Under the pieces are notes generated by a model. The model was not told the DNA's origin. It did no database searches and worked only from the letters and a program-made list of their open reading frames with translations. Below, piece after piece: positions 53,336 to 62,137 of a DNA stretch of 64,000 bases. Made by a program: the position numbers and the translations under genes. This stretch comes from DASWUZ01 sp036401375 (GTDB taxonomy: Bacteria; Acidobacteriota; Terriglobia; Terriglobales; Acidobacteriaceae): the NCBI GenBank assembly GCA_036401375.1, contig DASWVB010000007.1:1-64000 (forward strand), in the 5' to 3' direction. The stretch's first letter is position 1; each line of letters opens with the position of its first letter.

Positions 53336-53995
53336 TTAACTTGCAGTTGAACCGGCAGACGACGCAGTCGAAGTCGACAGAGCTACACAGACTGCGACGG
53401 CTGTCTTGCCGGTGTGGCTTATGGAGAGCTTGCACCCCGGAAACTGGGGCCGCCCTGCGTTGTCGCGCGTCACCTCGATCGCCTTCAAGTGCCCGGCGGT
53501 AGAGTGCGCAACGCCCGACTTCAAAATGGCCTCTTTTGCAGCCCACGTCCCGCAGAGGGAAGCTTTGACGTCGGCCTGCATCAGGCAGTAGGCAAGCTCT
53601 GAGGGGGTGAAGGTGTCCTGGTAGAAGGAGTGCTCGCGGTAATCGTGAGTCTCCGGCAGCATATCCACCTCTTCAATATCAATGCCGATCCCACCGAGCG
53701 TCACCAAAGCCGAATCGAGGGTTGACCCTACAAGCGGGGCAGCAGATGCAGCGGCTCCGACGGCTGCGACCGGCACCGTTGGTCGACCACCGTCCGACAA
53801 CAGCTCGCGAACGCTGAACGGCGCGGCCGAGCTGATCAAGGCCTGCCGAATCGGTATGTCTCCCTTGCGAGCCCACGAGGCGAGCGCCGCCCGGTGAACA
53901 GAACGAAGTTTGAGCGGCTCGTCGACCGTTGGCGTCGACCCCATCAGTCGAGTCAGGTAAGCGACTACCTGGTCGATCTTCGCTTCACCAGCCAT
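53336..53995 (-). CDS. acyl-carrier-like domain fused to holo-ACP synthase (phosphopantetheinyl transferase)
   Basis: The 219-residue product has an N-terminal segment (about 1-70) with the helix layout of an acyl carrier protein: KIDQVVAYLTRLMG, then LKLRSVHRAALASW where DSL would be, then IPIRQALISS and APFSVRELL. The serine is present, but the usual aspartate before it is arginine. Residues about 105-210 are AcpS-like, with GGIGIDIEEVDML, FTPSELAYC, GTWAAKEAILKSGVA and LSISHTGKTAVAVCV, the metal and CoA-binding elements. It starts within the end of the E2 gene, so translation is coupled. A self-priming carrier is suggested. AcpS-type function is firm; the carrier call is by pattern. Confidence 0.75.
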   Translation of the reverse strand: MAGEAKIDQVVAYLTRLMGSTPTVDEPLKLRSVHRAALASWARKGDIPIRQALISSAAPFSVRELLSDGGRPTVPVAAVGAAASAAPLVGSTLDSALVTLGGIGIDIEEVDMLPETHDYREHSFYQDTFTPSELAYCLMQADVKASLCGTWAAKEAILKSGVAHSTAGHLKAIEVTRDNAGRPQFPGCKLSISHTGKTAVAVCVALSTSTASSAGSTAS

Positions 53996-55439
53996 TCCAG
54001 CAACTTGCACAGCAGAGGACCTCGCGACCATCCAGACCTACCACTTTGAGCAGACCCTTCTCGTTCCCTCGAACGACCGCTTCTCGGACAGAGCGGTCGC
54101 AGTACTCGCAGTTTTTCGACGGGCTCACCGTAGCCGTTGTCGACGCGAAGCTCAGAAGCCTCTCGCGCAGCTCGCCGAGGAAGATCCCGACCTCGCGGCC
54201 TTCCGTGACCCGATGATCGAAGCCGGCGAACAGGCGGTACCCGCCCTGCGCACTGTGGGTGACACCAAGGATCAGGGTCTGTCCGCGCGGCAGTAGTGGA
54301 AAGACGAAGTCCAGTTCATCTCCGGAGAGGTCTGTGACCGTGTAAGTCGCACGCGTCATCTCGGCTGCGGTGAGCTGGTCGTCCATGTAGCGGCCGACCG
54401 CATCTGCCATTGTCTCCGAGAGATCGCGCAGGCTCAGCTGGTCGGCGTTCTCGATGCCGTAGACCACGAGCCGCTCACCGCTGTCGATTGCCAGCCCCGC
54501 ATGGACAAACTCGCGAGTGAAGATCTGACCCTCAGCGAAGTAGGCATTTAGGCGGGGAAACTTCCTCATCAGCCGGGCAGACTCGTAGAGGACAAGGTCG
54601 GTAATTCTTCCGTTAAGGAAATCACCAGGCTCGCGATCGACCGAGAGCGGGCCCAGGCTGATGCCGAGCACCGAGAGCATTGACTCGCCGGCGCCCTTGC
54701 TCAGCGACTCGATCTCGGCCCGCTTGCGGCCTGGGATTGCCCTGCCCCCTGGGAGAGCAGCTTTGGGGTTAGCATCGAGACCGGCACGAAGCTGCTCTCT
54801 CGGCGGTGCAAGAGGAGCGTGCGGCGCTGCCGACAAGCCGAGGTGTGCGCGAACATCGGCGGTCGTGACGAAGTCTGCGTTGAAGACCGTGCGCGACAGG
54901 CCGTGTTCGTCCAGCAAGGCTGCCGCGGCCCGGGAGAATCGCGGCTCCGGCAGCCGTGGCGAGCTGTTCACCGCCAGCTCCTGCGGCGCACCGTGGAAGT
55001 TGGAAGTAGCAGCGCTCGTTTCCACGCGCCCGTTGCGGGTAATTCCCTCTCGAGCAAGTAAGTTTTCACCGCCGGTGTGGCTTGCAGCACTTCCGTTTCC
55101 GGCGCCTGCGTATGATTGGCCACTTCGCTCGCTCTCCGGCCTTGAAGCCGCGGGCCGCGCTGCGACAGGGACGCTCTTCGACGGGGTACTTGAGACCTCT
55201 CCCACCGGGACGACGTGAGCGATGGGTATGCCAAACTCGACCGTCTGCCCGACTTGGAGGCTGTGGGTAAGGATGCCGGCATGAGGCGCTCTCACCTCCT
55301 GCGTCGCCTTCGAATTCTCTGTCTCAAAGAGCAGCTGATCCTCTTCGACCGCGCTCCCGCTCTGGACCAGCACGGACACGATCAGGGCAGATTCATCGTT
55401 GGCTGTCTCGCGCTCGAGGATGATCTCGGCAGTGCTCAC
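53985..55439 (-). CDS. E2-like 2-oxoacid dehydrogenase acyltransferase with C-terminal cysteine cluster
   Basis: The 484-residue protein has a lipoyl domain (about 1-80) with the lysine in ETENSKATQEV. A peripheral subunit-binding-like segment RFSRAAAALLDEHGL lies near 170, with a long Pro/Ala/Ser linker. The catalytic core ends in FAGFDHRVTEGREVGIF, where the usual HRxxDG aspartate is glutamate. The last ~50 residues hold CEYC and CCASC, a zinc-ribbon-like pattern not found in standard E2s. It starts with GTG inside the E1 stop. It should accept an acyl group on lipoate from E1 and pass it on; acceptor unknown. Confidence 0.82.
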   Translation of the reverse strand: MSTAEIILERETANDESALIVSVLVQSGSAVEEDQLLFETENSKATQEVRAPHAGILTHSLQVGQTVEFGIPIAHVVPVGEVSSTPSKSVPVAARPAASRPESERSGQSYAGAGNGSAASHTGGENLLAREGITRNGRVETSAATSNFHGAPQELAVNSSPRLPEPRFSRAAAALLDEHGLSRTVFNADFVTTADVRAHLGLSAAPHAPLAPPREQLRAGLDANPKAALPGGRAIPGRKRAEIESLSKGAGESMLSVLGISLGPLSVDREPGDFLNGRITDLVLYESARLMRKFPRLNAYFAEGQIFTREFVHAGLAIDSGERLVVYGIENADQLSLRDLSETMADAVGRYMDDQLTAAEMTRATYTVTDLSGDELDFVFPLLPRGQTLILGVTHSAQGGYRLFAGFDHRVTEGREVGIFLGELRERLLSFASTTATVSPSKNCEYCDRSVREAVVRGNEKGLLKVVGLDGREVLCCASCWNGW

Positions 55440-57505
55440 GCGGAACGCTCCAGCAAAGACTCGACGGCCGCGCAGACATCGTCGATGCTGGGCAGAGCTG
55501 CCGCTTCGAGCGTGGGCGCGGAGGGGATGGGAGCGGCCTTTCCACTGACTCTGACTACAGAGAATGAGAGCCCTTGCCGCTCCTGCAACTGCGCGATGAT
55601 CTCAGCTCCTACACTGGCGAAGGAGGCGCCTTCCTCCACGATGACGAGGCGGCCGGTGCGGCCGACCGACTGAGCGATCGGATTTAGATTCAAGGGCGAA
55701 AGGCCGACCGGCACGATCATCTCCGGCACAGCATCGCTGCGCTCGAAGATCTCGAGAAGACCGTTAGCCACAAAGCGAGCCATGCCGCCGTAGGAGAGGA
55801 TGGTCACCGTTGGAGAGGCATGTTCAGGCGAAATGCAAAGCGTGGGCGGAAGGCTGCCGTCGACAGCGACCATGAAGCCGTCTGGAGCGACGAAGGTCCG
55901 ATTCGTATAGTCGCTCTTGTTTTCGAGCAGGATCACAGGGCAGCGCAGCCCCTCGATCACAGGAAGCTGCAGCGCAACGTCGACCAGCGAGTTCAGGCTG
56001 AGGGTGCAGCAATTGTCGATCCCGACCAGGAACCGCTCCAGCGACTGGGAATGGGTTGGCCCATACCCGCGCCGGCCTCCCATCGGGGTGCGCACAATGA
56101 CGGGACATGCCAGGTTCTGGTTGTACATATGAAACATCTTCGACGCGTTGTTAACGATCTGGTCGAAGGCGTAGGTGATGAAGTCGCCAAACATGATCTC
56201 GACAAAGGCGCGGCGGCCTGAGATCGCCAGACCAATGCCAACGCCAGTGATCGCGGCCTCACTGATAGGGGTAGTCCGCGCCCGCGGAGCAAAGGCGGTA
56301 GTGAGTCCCTTGGCGATCTTGAAGGCTCCGCCATACGGGTCTTCAATGTCCTCGCCGATGAAAAAGGAGCTCTCATCCTTCGCCATCCACTCGGTGTAGA
56401 AGGCGTTCAGCTGCTGGGCGATGCGCTGATCCTTTTCGCCGGGAGCTGGCACCGCGGTCCAGGAGACCGCCTCGGCAGGCTTGCTCCGCGGCAGCTGGTC
56501 CACGAAGTAGTGTTCGGGCGCGAGAGGCGGCTTCTCGAGTGCAAGTGCCACCACCTCTGCCGCCTCCTCTACAAATTCCTTGTAGAGAGCTGTGTATTCC
56601 GGGTAATCGCGTACCGCGATGCTGGCCGGGTCGCGCTCACCGAACCAGGCAAGCTCCGTCTTGTCCCGGTTGTCGTCACCCTTCGAATGAGGGTTGAGCC
56701 GGTAGGTCGTAAGCACGAGGAAGGTGGGGCGGCTCTCGGATCGTGCTCGCTCCATCGCGTTGCAGATGGCGAGGTCAAAGGCCGGGAGGTCCCAGGTGTC
56801 AGCCGTAGCAGCGGCAACCGAAAATCCGGCGGCACGATCCGCAATCAAGCCGGAGACGGCGCGTTCCTGTGCGGTCGACTGGCTGTAGAAGTTGTTCTCG
56901 CAGATGACGACGTGGGGCAGACCCCAGAGTGAATCCAGGTTTAACGTCTCGTAGACGATGCCTTCACCAAGGGTACCCTCACCGAGATAAGAGACCACCA
57001 CGTCCGAGCGACCCCTGACCTTGCGGTCGAGCGCAACCCCGGCCGCGACCGGCAGCAAGCCGCCCTGCTGACCGTTGGAGATGAAGTTGTTGGCCCAAAG
57101 ATGCTGGCTGCTGCCGATACCCGCGCAGACCCCGTCGCGGTTCCCCACCAGCTCGTCGATCAGGGCCCGCCAGTCCCCCGTCGCTCCGATGAAATGTCCA
57201 TGACAGCGGTGGTTCGAGGTGACGAAATCGCCCGGCCGCAGGTACTTGGCCAGCATGGCGCCTGAGAACTCCTGCCCGATGCAGGTGTGGATTGTGCCGT
57301 GAAGCTTGCCTTTGCCAAAAAGATCGTAGAGCGCATTCTCGACGGAGCGGATGCGCAGCGCACAGGCCACCTCGGCCCGGTTTTGCGGGGAAGACAGGAA
57401 GCGGTGGACTCCGGAAAGACCGCGCTCTGCCAGCTCGCGCCCGCTGTCCACGGCCCGGCGAAGCAAATCCCGTTCAACTCCGATTCCTTCCGTGCTCGAA
57501 GACAA
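55436..57505 (-). CDS. 2-oxoacid dehydrogenase E1 alpha-beta fusion
   Basis: The 689-residue protein joins a thiamine-diphosphate alpha half to a beta half. The alpha half (about 1-330) has NHRCHGHFI, ELVGNRDGVCAGIGSSQHL, and the TPP motif VVSYLGEGTLGEG to CENN near 171-205. The beta half (about 345-689) has FIGEDIEDPYGGAFKIAKGL, TPISEAAITGVGIGLA, and MGGRRGYGPTHSQSLE. The TTG at 57505 follows AAGGTGG on the minus strand, so the longer frame from 57685 is rejected. E1 and E2 overlap by GTGA. No E3 is present. It resembles pyruvate, acetoin or branched-chain E1, and also E1-like enzymes of carrier-linked C2-unit pathways. Confidence 0.88.
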   Translation of the reverse strand: MSSSTEGIGVERDLLRRAVDSGRELAERGLSGVHRFLSSPQNRAEVACALRIRSVENALYDLFGKGKLHGTIHTCIGQEFSGAMLAKYLRPGDFVTSNHRCHGHFIGATGDWRALIDELVGNRDGVCAGIGSSQHLWANNFISNGQQGGLLPVAAGVALDRKVRGRSDVVVSYLGEGTLGEGIVYETLNLDSLWGLPHVVICENNFYSQSTAQERAVSGLIADRAAGFSVAAATADTWDLPAFDLAICNAMERARSESRPTFLVLTTYRLNPHSKGDDNRDKTELAWFGERDPASIAVRDYPEYTALYKEFVEEAAEVVALALEKPPLAPEHYFVDQLPRSKPAEAVSWTAVPAPGEKDQRIAQQLNAFYTEWMAKDESSFFIGEDIEDPYGGAFKIAKGLTTAFAPRARTTPISEAAITGVGIGLAISGRRAFVEIMFGDFITYAFDQIVNNASKMFHMYNQNLACPVIVRTPMGGRRGYGPTHSQSLERFLVGIDNCCTLSLNSLVDVALQLPVIEGLRCPVILLENKSDYTNRTFVAPDGFMVAVDGSLPPTLCISPEHASPTVTILSYGGMARFVANGLLEIFERSDAVPEMIVPVGLSPLNLNPIAQSVGRTGRLVIVEEGASFASVGAEIIAQLQERQGLSFSVVRVSGKAAPIPSAPTLEAAALPSIDDVCAAVESLLERSA

Positions 57506-57789
57506 TTCGTTCCACCTTAATTGAGTCTCAACGTACCACGGCCGGGAATGGCTTGCAATTGTTGCAGCCCGCCGGGCTTTCTTTAGCGCCAGCCTGTCCC
57601 GATTCCGAACGCTCAGCGAGAAACTTGGGCGGGAGCGCGGAGAACGCGATACTCTGGGCCGGGCGCCGATGCTGGTCAGTGGCACAGCAGCGTCTGTCTA
57701 GCAGGTACATCGGTCACTCGATTGTGGTCGAATAGATGAACATCTGAATAAATACAACTGCCTGGCTTTACCGAACTGGGGGACAGACA

Positions 57790-58281
57790 TTGAGCGACTA
57801 TGGCTACCGGGTCTTGAATGCGTTCCTGGGCAGTGAACTCCTGCCTGCGTCGCTTCGAACCACCTTGATGAGGGCCACGGGCTTCGGAATGTCAAAAAAA
57901 GCGACCGTCTGGGCGGGCGGGAACTTCCGCTCGAAGAGGGTAAGCATCGGATCCGGCGTGTTCATCAACGTCGGCTTCTACCATGATGGCTACGACATGT
58001 TGCACATCGGTGAGAATGTACGCATAGGCCCGTTTCTGAGGGTTATTACCGCTACCCACGACATCGGGCCCTCGCACCAGCGTGGCCTGATCGAGGTGGT
58101 CGGTAAGCCGGTGCGTATCAACGACGGCTGCTGGATCGGTTCCGGGGTGACGATCCTGCCCGGGGTCTCGATCGAGAAGGGATGCGTCATTGCTGCCGGC
58201 TCGGTCGTCTACGAAACCACGGAGGCGGACGGACTCTACGCCGGCAACCCGGCACGAAGGGTTCGTGAACTGAGCCCTTGA
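57790..58281 (+). CDS. left-handed beta-helix (hexapeptide) acyltransferase
   Basis: The 163-residue product is rich in hexapeptide repeats (VSIGSGVFINVGF, LHIGENVRIGPFL, VRINDGCWIGSGVTILPGVSIEKGCVIAAGSVV) and has the catalytic histidine in ITATHDIGP near residue 93. This is the maltose/galactoside O-acetyltransferase-type class. TTG start at 57790 with GGGGGACA upstream. It is divergent from the E1-E2-carrier operon and could transfer an acyl group onto a sugar. Confidence 0.88.
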   Translation: MSDYGYRVLNAFLGSELLPASLRTTLMRATGFGMSKKATVWAGGNFRSKRVSIGSGVFINVGFYHDGYDMLHIGENVRIGPFLRVITATHDIGPSHQRGLIEVVGKPVRINDGCWIGSGVTILPGVSIEKGCVIAAGSVVYETTEADGLYAGNPARRVRELSP

Positions 58282-58529
58282 TTACTTTCAACAAGCCAGT
58301 CAAACTATAGTAACGTGTAGCCGGGGAGGTAACGTCCGGCTCAATTTCACCTGCGCCCCCGGCCTCAAGTGAAGCCACAGCAGTTCCCTGCTCACAAGAC
58401 AGGCCTTGAAGTCCTGCACTGTGGTGTTTTACGAGCTCAAAGGTAGCTCGCCATGCCTATCTCTCCCTGCTGCAAGGAACTCGTTAAGGCCTTCAAAGCC
58501 CATCGCATCTGTGCTCATCGCGGGAGCCG

Positions 58530-59684
58530 ATGATGCGCTCTCTACGCGCAACGCTCCTTGAATCTCCTGCATCGTTCGCGGCGATCTGGCCCGAGATCGC
58601 GTCTCTGCGCCGGCAGTGTTCCGTCGAGGAGGATGTTCTCCTCGATCCCATACACTTCCTGGCTGCTACCGCGGACAAGCGGCGCGCCAGCTGCTCGGTC
58701 GCCTGCTGGGACGGAGCAAAGCTGGTCGGGCTGGTGTTTGCGACCCAGCACCTCGGGGCGGGGCTTCGCACGGGCTATGCCACCGGCGGAGACTCAGGCC
58801 GTGGTCTGCTGATCTGCAGCCCCGAAGACGAGGTAGAGGTCATCGAGGCGGCGGTTGAACGGCTGTTCCTCGCGGGCATACATTCGCTGCAGTTGCGGCT
58901 CCACCCGAGGACTTTCTCCTACCCCGATCTGCCGAAGCTGCAAGTGAAGTTTGTGCAGGCAGTTCTACCCGGGGATGTGCTTGAACTCGGTTCGAACTAC
59001 GAACAGTTCCTCGGTGGATTGGGCAAGCACACCCGCCGGAACATCCGCTACTACAGGCGACGGGCTCTCGAGGCCGGCATCCTCTTTGACCCGGCCGTGA
59101 CTGACGAAGAGTTTCTGCGGGAGCGCAGGCGGCTGAATAATATCTCCGCCTTTCCCCTCCGGCCTGCGCACTTGGAGGAGATAGACCGGGTGCTTGAGCT
59201 GCATAGCAGACGTTGCGTAATGGCCCTGCGCTCTGCGGACGGAAGGCCGCTGGCGCTGCTCTGCGGCTTTGTCAGGGGATCAAGATTTTACATCCTGAGC
59301 CAATGGAACGATCCCACCATGAGCAAGTTCAGCCTGTCCATTGTCCTAAGAGGATACGCAATCGAGAAGGTGATCGAAAATGGATGCAAGCAGCTGCACT
59401 TCATGGGCGGCAGCTCCCTGTCTCTCGGGCAGTTTTGCCCGGAAACGCAATCTCTTTCGATCGCGATAGACCGTAGAGGCGGATTCACAGCTGTTGCGAA
59501 GCGCCTGTTGGCCGCCTATTGCGTTCGAAGCTTCAAAACCAGCGATGAAGTGCCATCCAGTCTCAAGACCCTGGCGGGCGGCTTCCTGCCCGAGCCATTG
59601 CTGGCCCGTTCGCTCACTTCACTTAGTCAGAATCGGTCTGAGGCGGGCGAAAGGAGTGCTTCCGACGCGTACGCAACCCACTGA
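58530..59684 (+). CDS. FemAB/GNAT-like acyltransferase
   Basis: The 384-residue protein has an acyl-transferase fold with two GNAT-like halves. CWDGAKLVGLVFATQHLGAG-like residues lie near 65-85, and NYEQFLGGLGKHTRRNIRYYRRRA near 155-178, the latter a hallmark of the FemAB-related BioF2-like proteins found in polysaccharide loci. RFYILSQWNDPTMSKFSLSIVLRGYAIEKVIENGC near 255-289 and LHFMGGSSLSLGQF complete it. Such proteins may add amino acids or acyl groups to sugars or peptides. GGGAG precedes the ATG. Substrate is unknown. Confidence 0.78.
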   Translation: MMRSLRATLLESPASFAAIWPEIASLRRQCSVEEDVLLDPIHFLAATADKRRASCSVACWDGAKLVGLVFATQHLGAGLRTGYATGGDSGRGLLICSPEDEVEVIEAAVERLFLAGIHSLQLRLHPRTFSYPDLPKLQVKFVQAVLPGDVLELGSNYEQFLGGLGKHTRRNIRYYRRRALEAGILFDPAVTDEEFLRERRRLNNISAFPLRPAHLEEIDRVLELHSRRCVMALRSADGRPLALLCGFVRGSRFYILSQWNDPTMSKFSLSIVLRGYAIEKVIENGCKQLHFMGGSSLSLGQFCPETQSLSIAIDRRGGFTAVAKRLLAAYCVRSFKTSDEVPSSLKTLAGGFLPEPLLARSLTSLSQNRSEAGERSASDAYATH

Positions 59685-59925
59685 AGGAGAAGCACGCCGT
59701 GCACGCCGCCGTTGATCGAGCTGAGCGGCTCGAGAGCGCACTCCTAACGAGATTCGGAATGTGGTGTATGGTTAAGTCAACTCTCCATTGAGATGGTCCA
59801 AGGCGATCGCACGTGCCCGCGTGCGCTGGTTGCCTGTCAGAGGGAGTTATCCGTAACTGACTTACTTGCTGGCCACTTTAGCTCTGCCCTGGTTGATTCC
59901 TAGATCGACCTGGAGCTGGATAGCC

Positions 59926-61428
59926 ATGAAGAACGAGTTAGCGGGACGATATATCTTTCATACATTTGCCGCTCTTTTATTGATGAGTGTTGCGGCCTGC
60001 GGTGGCGGCACTACAAGCCTAAGCAGAGCCACACCCCACCTCGCCCGGACCCTTGACGCTGCAGTAGCCGGCGGCACCAGTCTGGGCCAATTTGCCTTAC
60101 TCAACGAGAGCTCCACGCAGGGTAACTCCCTCTCGATCGACTATGGAGTATCGAGAGATGGTGACGGCCTGACGACTTACTGGTACGGCGGAACTCCCGT
60201 CTTCAACGTAATTGGGATGGGTAACAGTCAGTACGAACTCGTAGAAAACAGCGGTGGCCGCTGCATCAATGTCAGCGGATCTTCTGTAGAGATTGATACG
60301 TGTAACGGGAGCCAGCCCCAGTTACTCGCGATTCATGCTCAGTCGGACGGCTCGTTTACGGTTGCGTCTTCGAGCGGCGCCTGTATGGAGGCTGCGGGCG
60401 CCTTCTCGTCGATCGCGGCTCTGCCCTGCAGCTCCTCACCCACCCAGCGTTGGAACTTCACCGGTCCGACACAACTGAATATCAGCTCAGGTGGCGGGTC
60501 TTCGAGTGGCGGATCGGGCGGCGGTACTACGTCGGGTGGCGGTACTACGTCGGGTGGCGGTACTACCTCAGGCGGTGGGGGCACTACGTCGGGCGGTGGC
60601 GGCACTACCTCAGGCGGTGGCGGTACTACGTCGGGCGGTGGCGGCACTACCTCAGGCGGCGGGGGCGGGTCCGGCGGCATCGTCAATTCCTCTACCGTGC
60701 CGGCCGGATATCACATCACCTTCGACGACGAATTTCAAAGCTTGAGCATCTCCGACGTCAACGGAGCAGGCAAGAACTGGTACACGCATACTGTTCAATG
60801 CTGCCTCCAGGATACGTCCCATCCTTCCACTCCTACCTACATGGCCGGGATAACCAGTCCTGCGGGTCAGAATCCCTATTCGCTGGTCAGTGGCGGCGGT
60901 CTGGACATCCGCCTGCAGAAGACCAACGGTGCCTGGTACTCAGGGGTGCTCGCCACCGTAGACGGTACGGGAAGCGGCTTCGCGCAGAAGTACGGCTACT
61001 TCGAGATGAGTGCGAAGTTTCCCGCAGGCTATGGAACGTGGCCAGCCTTCTGGCTGCTGAACTCGGCTGCGCGAACCAGCAATGCCACGCCGGGCGAGAT
61101 TGATGTCGTCGAGTCGTACATGTACTTCCCCTCGAGCATCAACACCACTCTGCACAACTGGGCTCCACCGGGAACACAGCTGGGGCACCAGATATCGCAG
61201 GTGGCCAACCTCTCAGTGGGCTTTCACACCTTTGGTATGTTGTGGACGGCGACGAATATGACCTTTTACTGCGATGGCGCAGTGATCTACCAGATAGCCA
61301 CCCCTGCCATCATGAACCAGCCCTACTATCCGATCATTGACCTTGGCCTGGGTGGAGGATGGCCCACCGACCAGACCCCGCTGCAGTCGGACATGATCGT
61401 CAAGTATGTGAGGGTCTACTCCCAATAG
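59926..61428 (+). CDS. secreted lipoprotein with ricin-like lectin domain and GH16 glucanase domain
   Basis: The 500-residue protein has a lipoprotein signal (LLLMSVAACGGG, Cys near residue 25) and an N-terminal ricin-B-type region (about 40-185; GRCINVSGSSVEIDTCNGSQPQL, SPTQRWNF with a QxW motif). A Gly-Ser-Thr linker of repeated TTSGGG units follows (about 199-247). The C-terminal GH16 domain (about 255-500) has GYFEMSAKFPAGYGTWPAFWLL and the catalytic GEIDVVES with Glu391, Asp393 and Glu396. GH16 enzymes cleave beta-1,3 or beta-1,3-1,4 glucans or galactans. It lies beside the polysaccharide locus, so it may trim the made polymer, or it may attack fungal or plant glucan. Confidence 0.9.
   Translation: MKNELAGRYIFHTFAALLLMSVAACGGGTTSLSRATPHLARTLDAAVAGGTSLGQFALLNESSTQGNSLSIDYGVSRDGDGLTTYWYGGTPVFNVIGMGNSQYELVENSGGRCINVSGSSVEIDTCNGSQPQLLAIHAQSDGSFTVASSSGACMEAAGAFSSIAALPCSSSPTQRWNFTGPTQLNISSGGGSSSGGSGGGTTSGGGTTSGGGTTSGGGGTTSGGGGTTSGGGGTTSGGGGTTSGGGGGSGGIVNSSTVPAGYHITFDDEFQSLSISDVNGAGKNWYTHTVQCCLQDTSHPSTPTYMAGITSPAGQNPYSLVSGGGLDIRLQKTNGAWYSGVLATVDGTGSGFAQKYGYFEMSAKFPAGYGTWPAFWLLNSAARTSNATPGEIDVVESYMYFPSSINTTLHNWAPPGTQLGHQISQVANLSVGFHTFGMLWTATNMTFYCDGAVIYQIATPAIMNQPYYPIIDLGLGGGWPTDQTPLQSDMIVKYVRVYSQ
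60520..60666 (+). repeat. tandem repeat encoding the TTSGGG linker
   Basis: About seven copies of a 15-18-base unit reading GGTACTACGTCGGGTGGC with third-position variants encode (G)GTTSGGG. The array is in frame within the GH16 gene and can change length by whole repeat units without a frameshift. Confidence 0.85.
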
Positions 61429-61518
61429 CAGGCCTCTGCGGACCGACCGCGAGCGTCTCGGCAGAGCCGCTACAGCTACACCGGAAAGAAACCAGCGACC
61501 AACCAGCAAAGGAACCAA

Positions 61519-61546
61519 GAGACGTCGCCCCCCCGGGCGGCGTCTC
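61519..61546 (+). terminator. intrinsic terminator after the GH16 gene
   Basis: GAGACGTCGCC (61519-61529) pairs with GGCGGCGTCTC (61536-61546), an 11-bp stem with one G-T pair, followed by TGCTTTTGCTCCGTTT. It lies about 90 bases after the GH16 stop. Confidence 0.75.
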
Positions 61547-62137
61547 TGCTTTTGCTCCGTTTCTGGCGTTCCTGGAGGTGGTTGTGCTCATTGCGCCTGA
61601 GGGCCCCGCAAACCCAGCCGGGCTCCGCGATGATAATTCTTTAGGTACGGAGGCTGCGGGCACACCGGTCCCGAGCCGGGCCTAACGGTAAGAAAAGGGG
61701 CTAAAATCTCAGTGCGGCGGGCATACCCGGCACCATCAACGTCCAGCCTGACCAGAGACTTGATTTCAAGTGACTCGCCAAAGCGCTGTTCCTACTCTCA
61801 TGCATGCCTCACGGATGGCATGAGCACACTCTTAATCGTGGGAGTTCAAGTTCGTTCCCACAACTCCGATGACAGAGGTGGGACCCTAAGAGTTGCCCAT
61901 GAGAACGTCCTCCTAGAGCAAGGACCGCACTCCGGGACTTGCAGCGCGACTCAAGTTCCAGTGCTGGTGACGAGATCTCGGAGGGGAAGCTGAACGTACC
62001 TCCTCCAACAGAAACCGGAGCCCCATATACGCGAGGCAGCGACGAAGTTTAGATAGACCAGAAGACAAGCCCACGCCCAGATCTGAAGATAGGGCCGCGC
62101 TTCCTATACGTACTTGCGTTCTCCAGGAGTTCCGGTA
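61547..62137. other. intergenic region before the S53 protease gene
   Basis: About 590 bases without a credible gene. GTGGGA (about 61839-61844) and TCCCAC (about 61856-61861) form a short hairpin. The leader and promoter of the protease gene must lie here; no motif stands out. Confidence 0.4.

Noticed and set aside
60520..60666. Tandem repeats as a CRISPR array
   Set aside because: There are no spacers; the repeats are in frame and encode a Gly-Thr-Ser linker.
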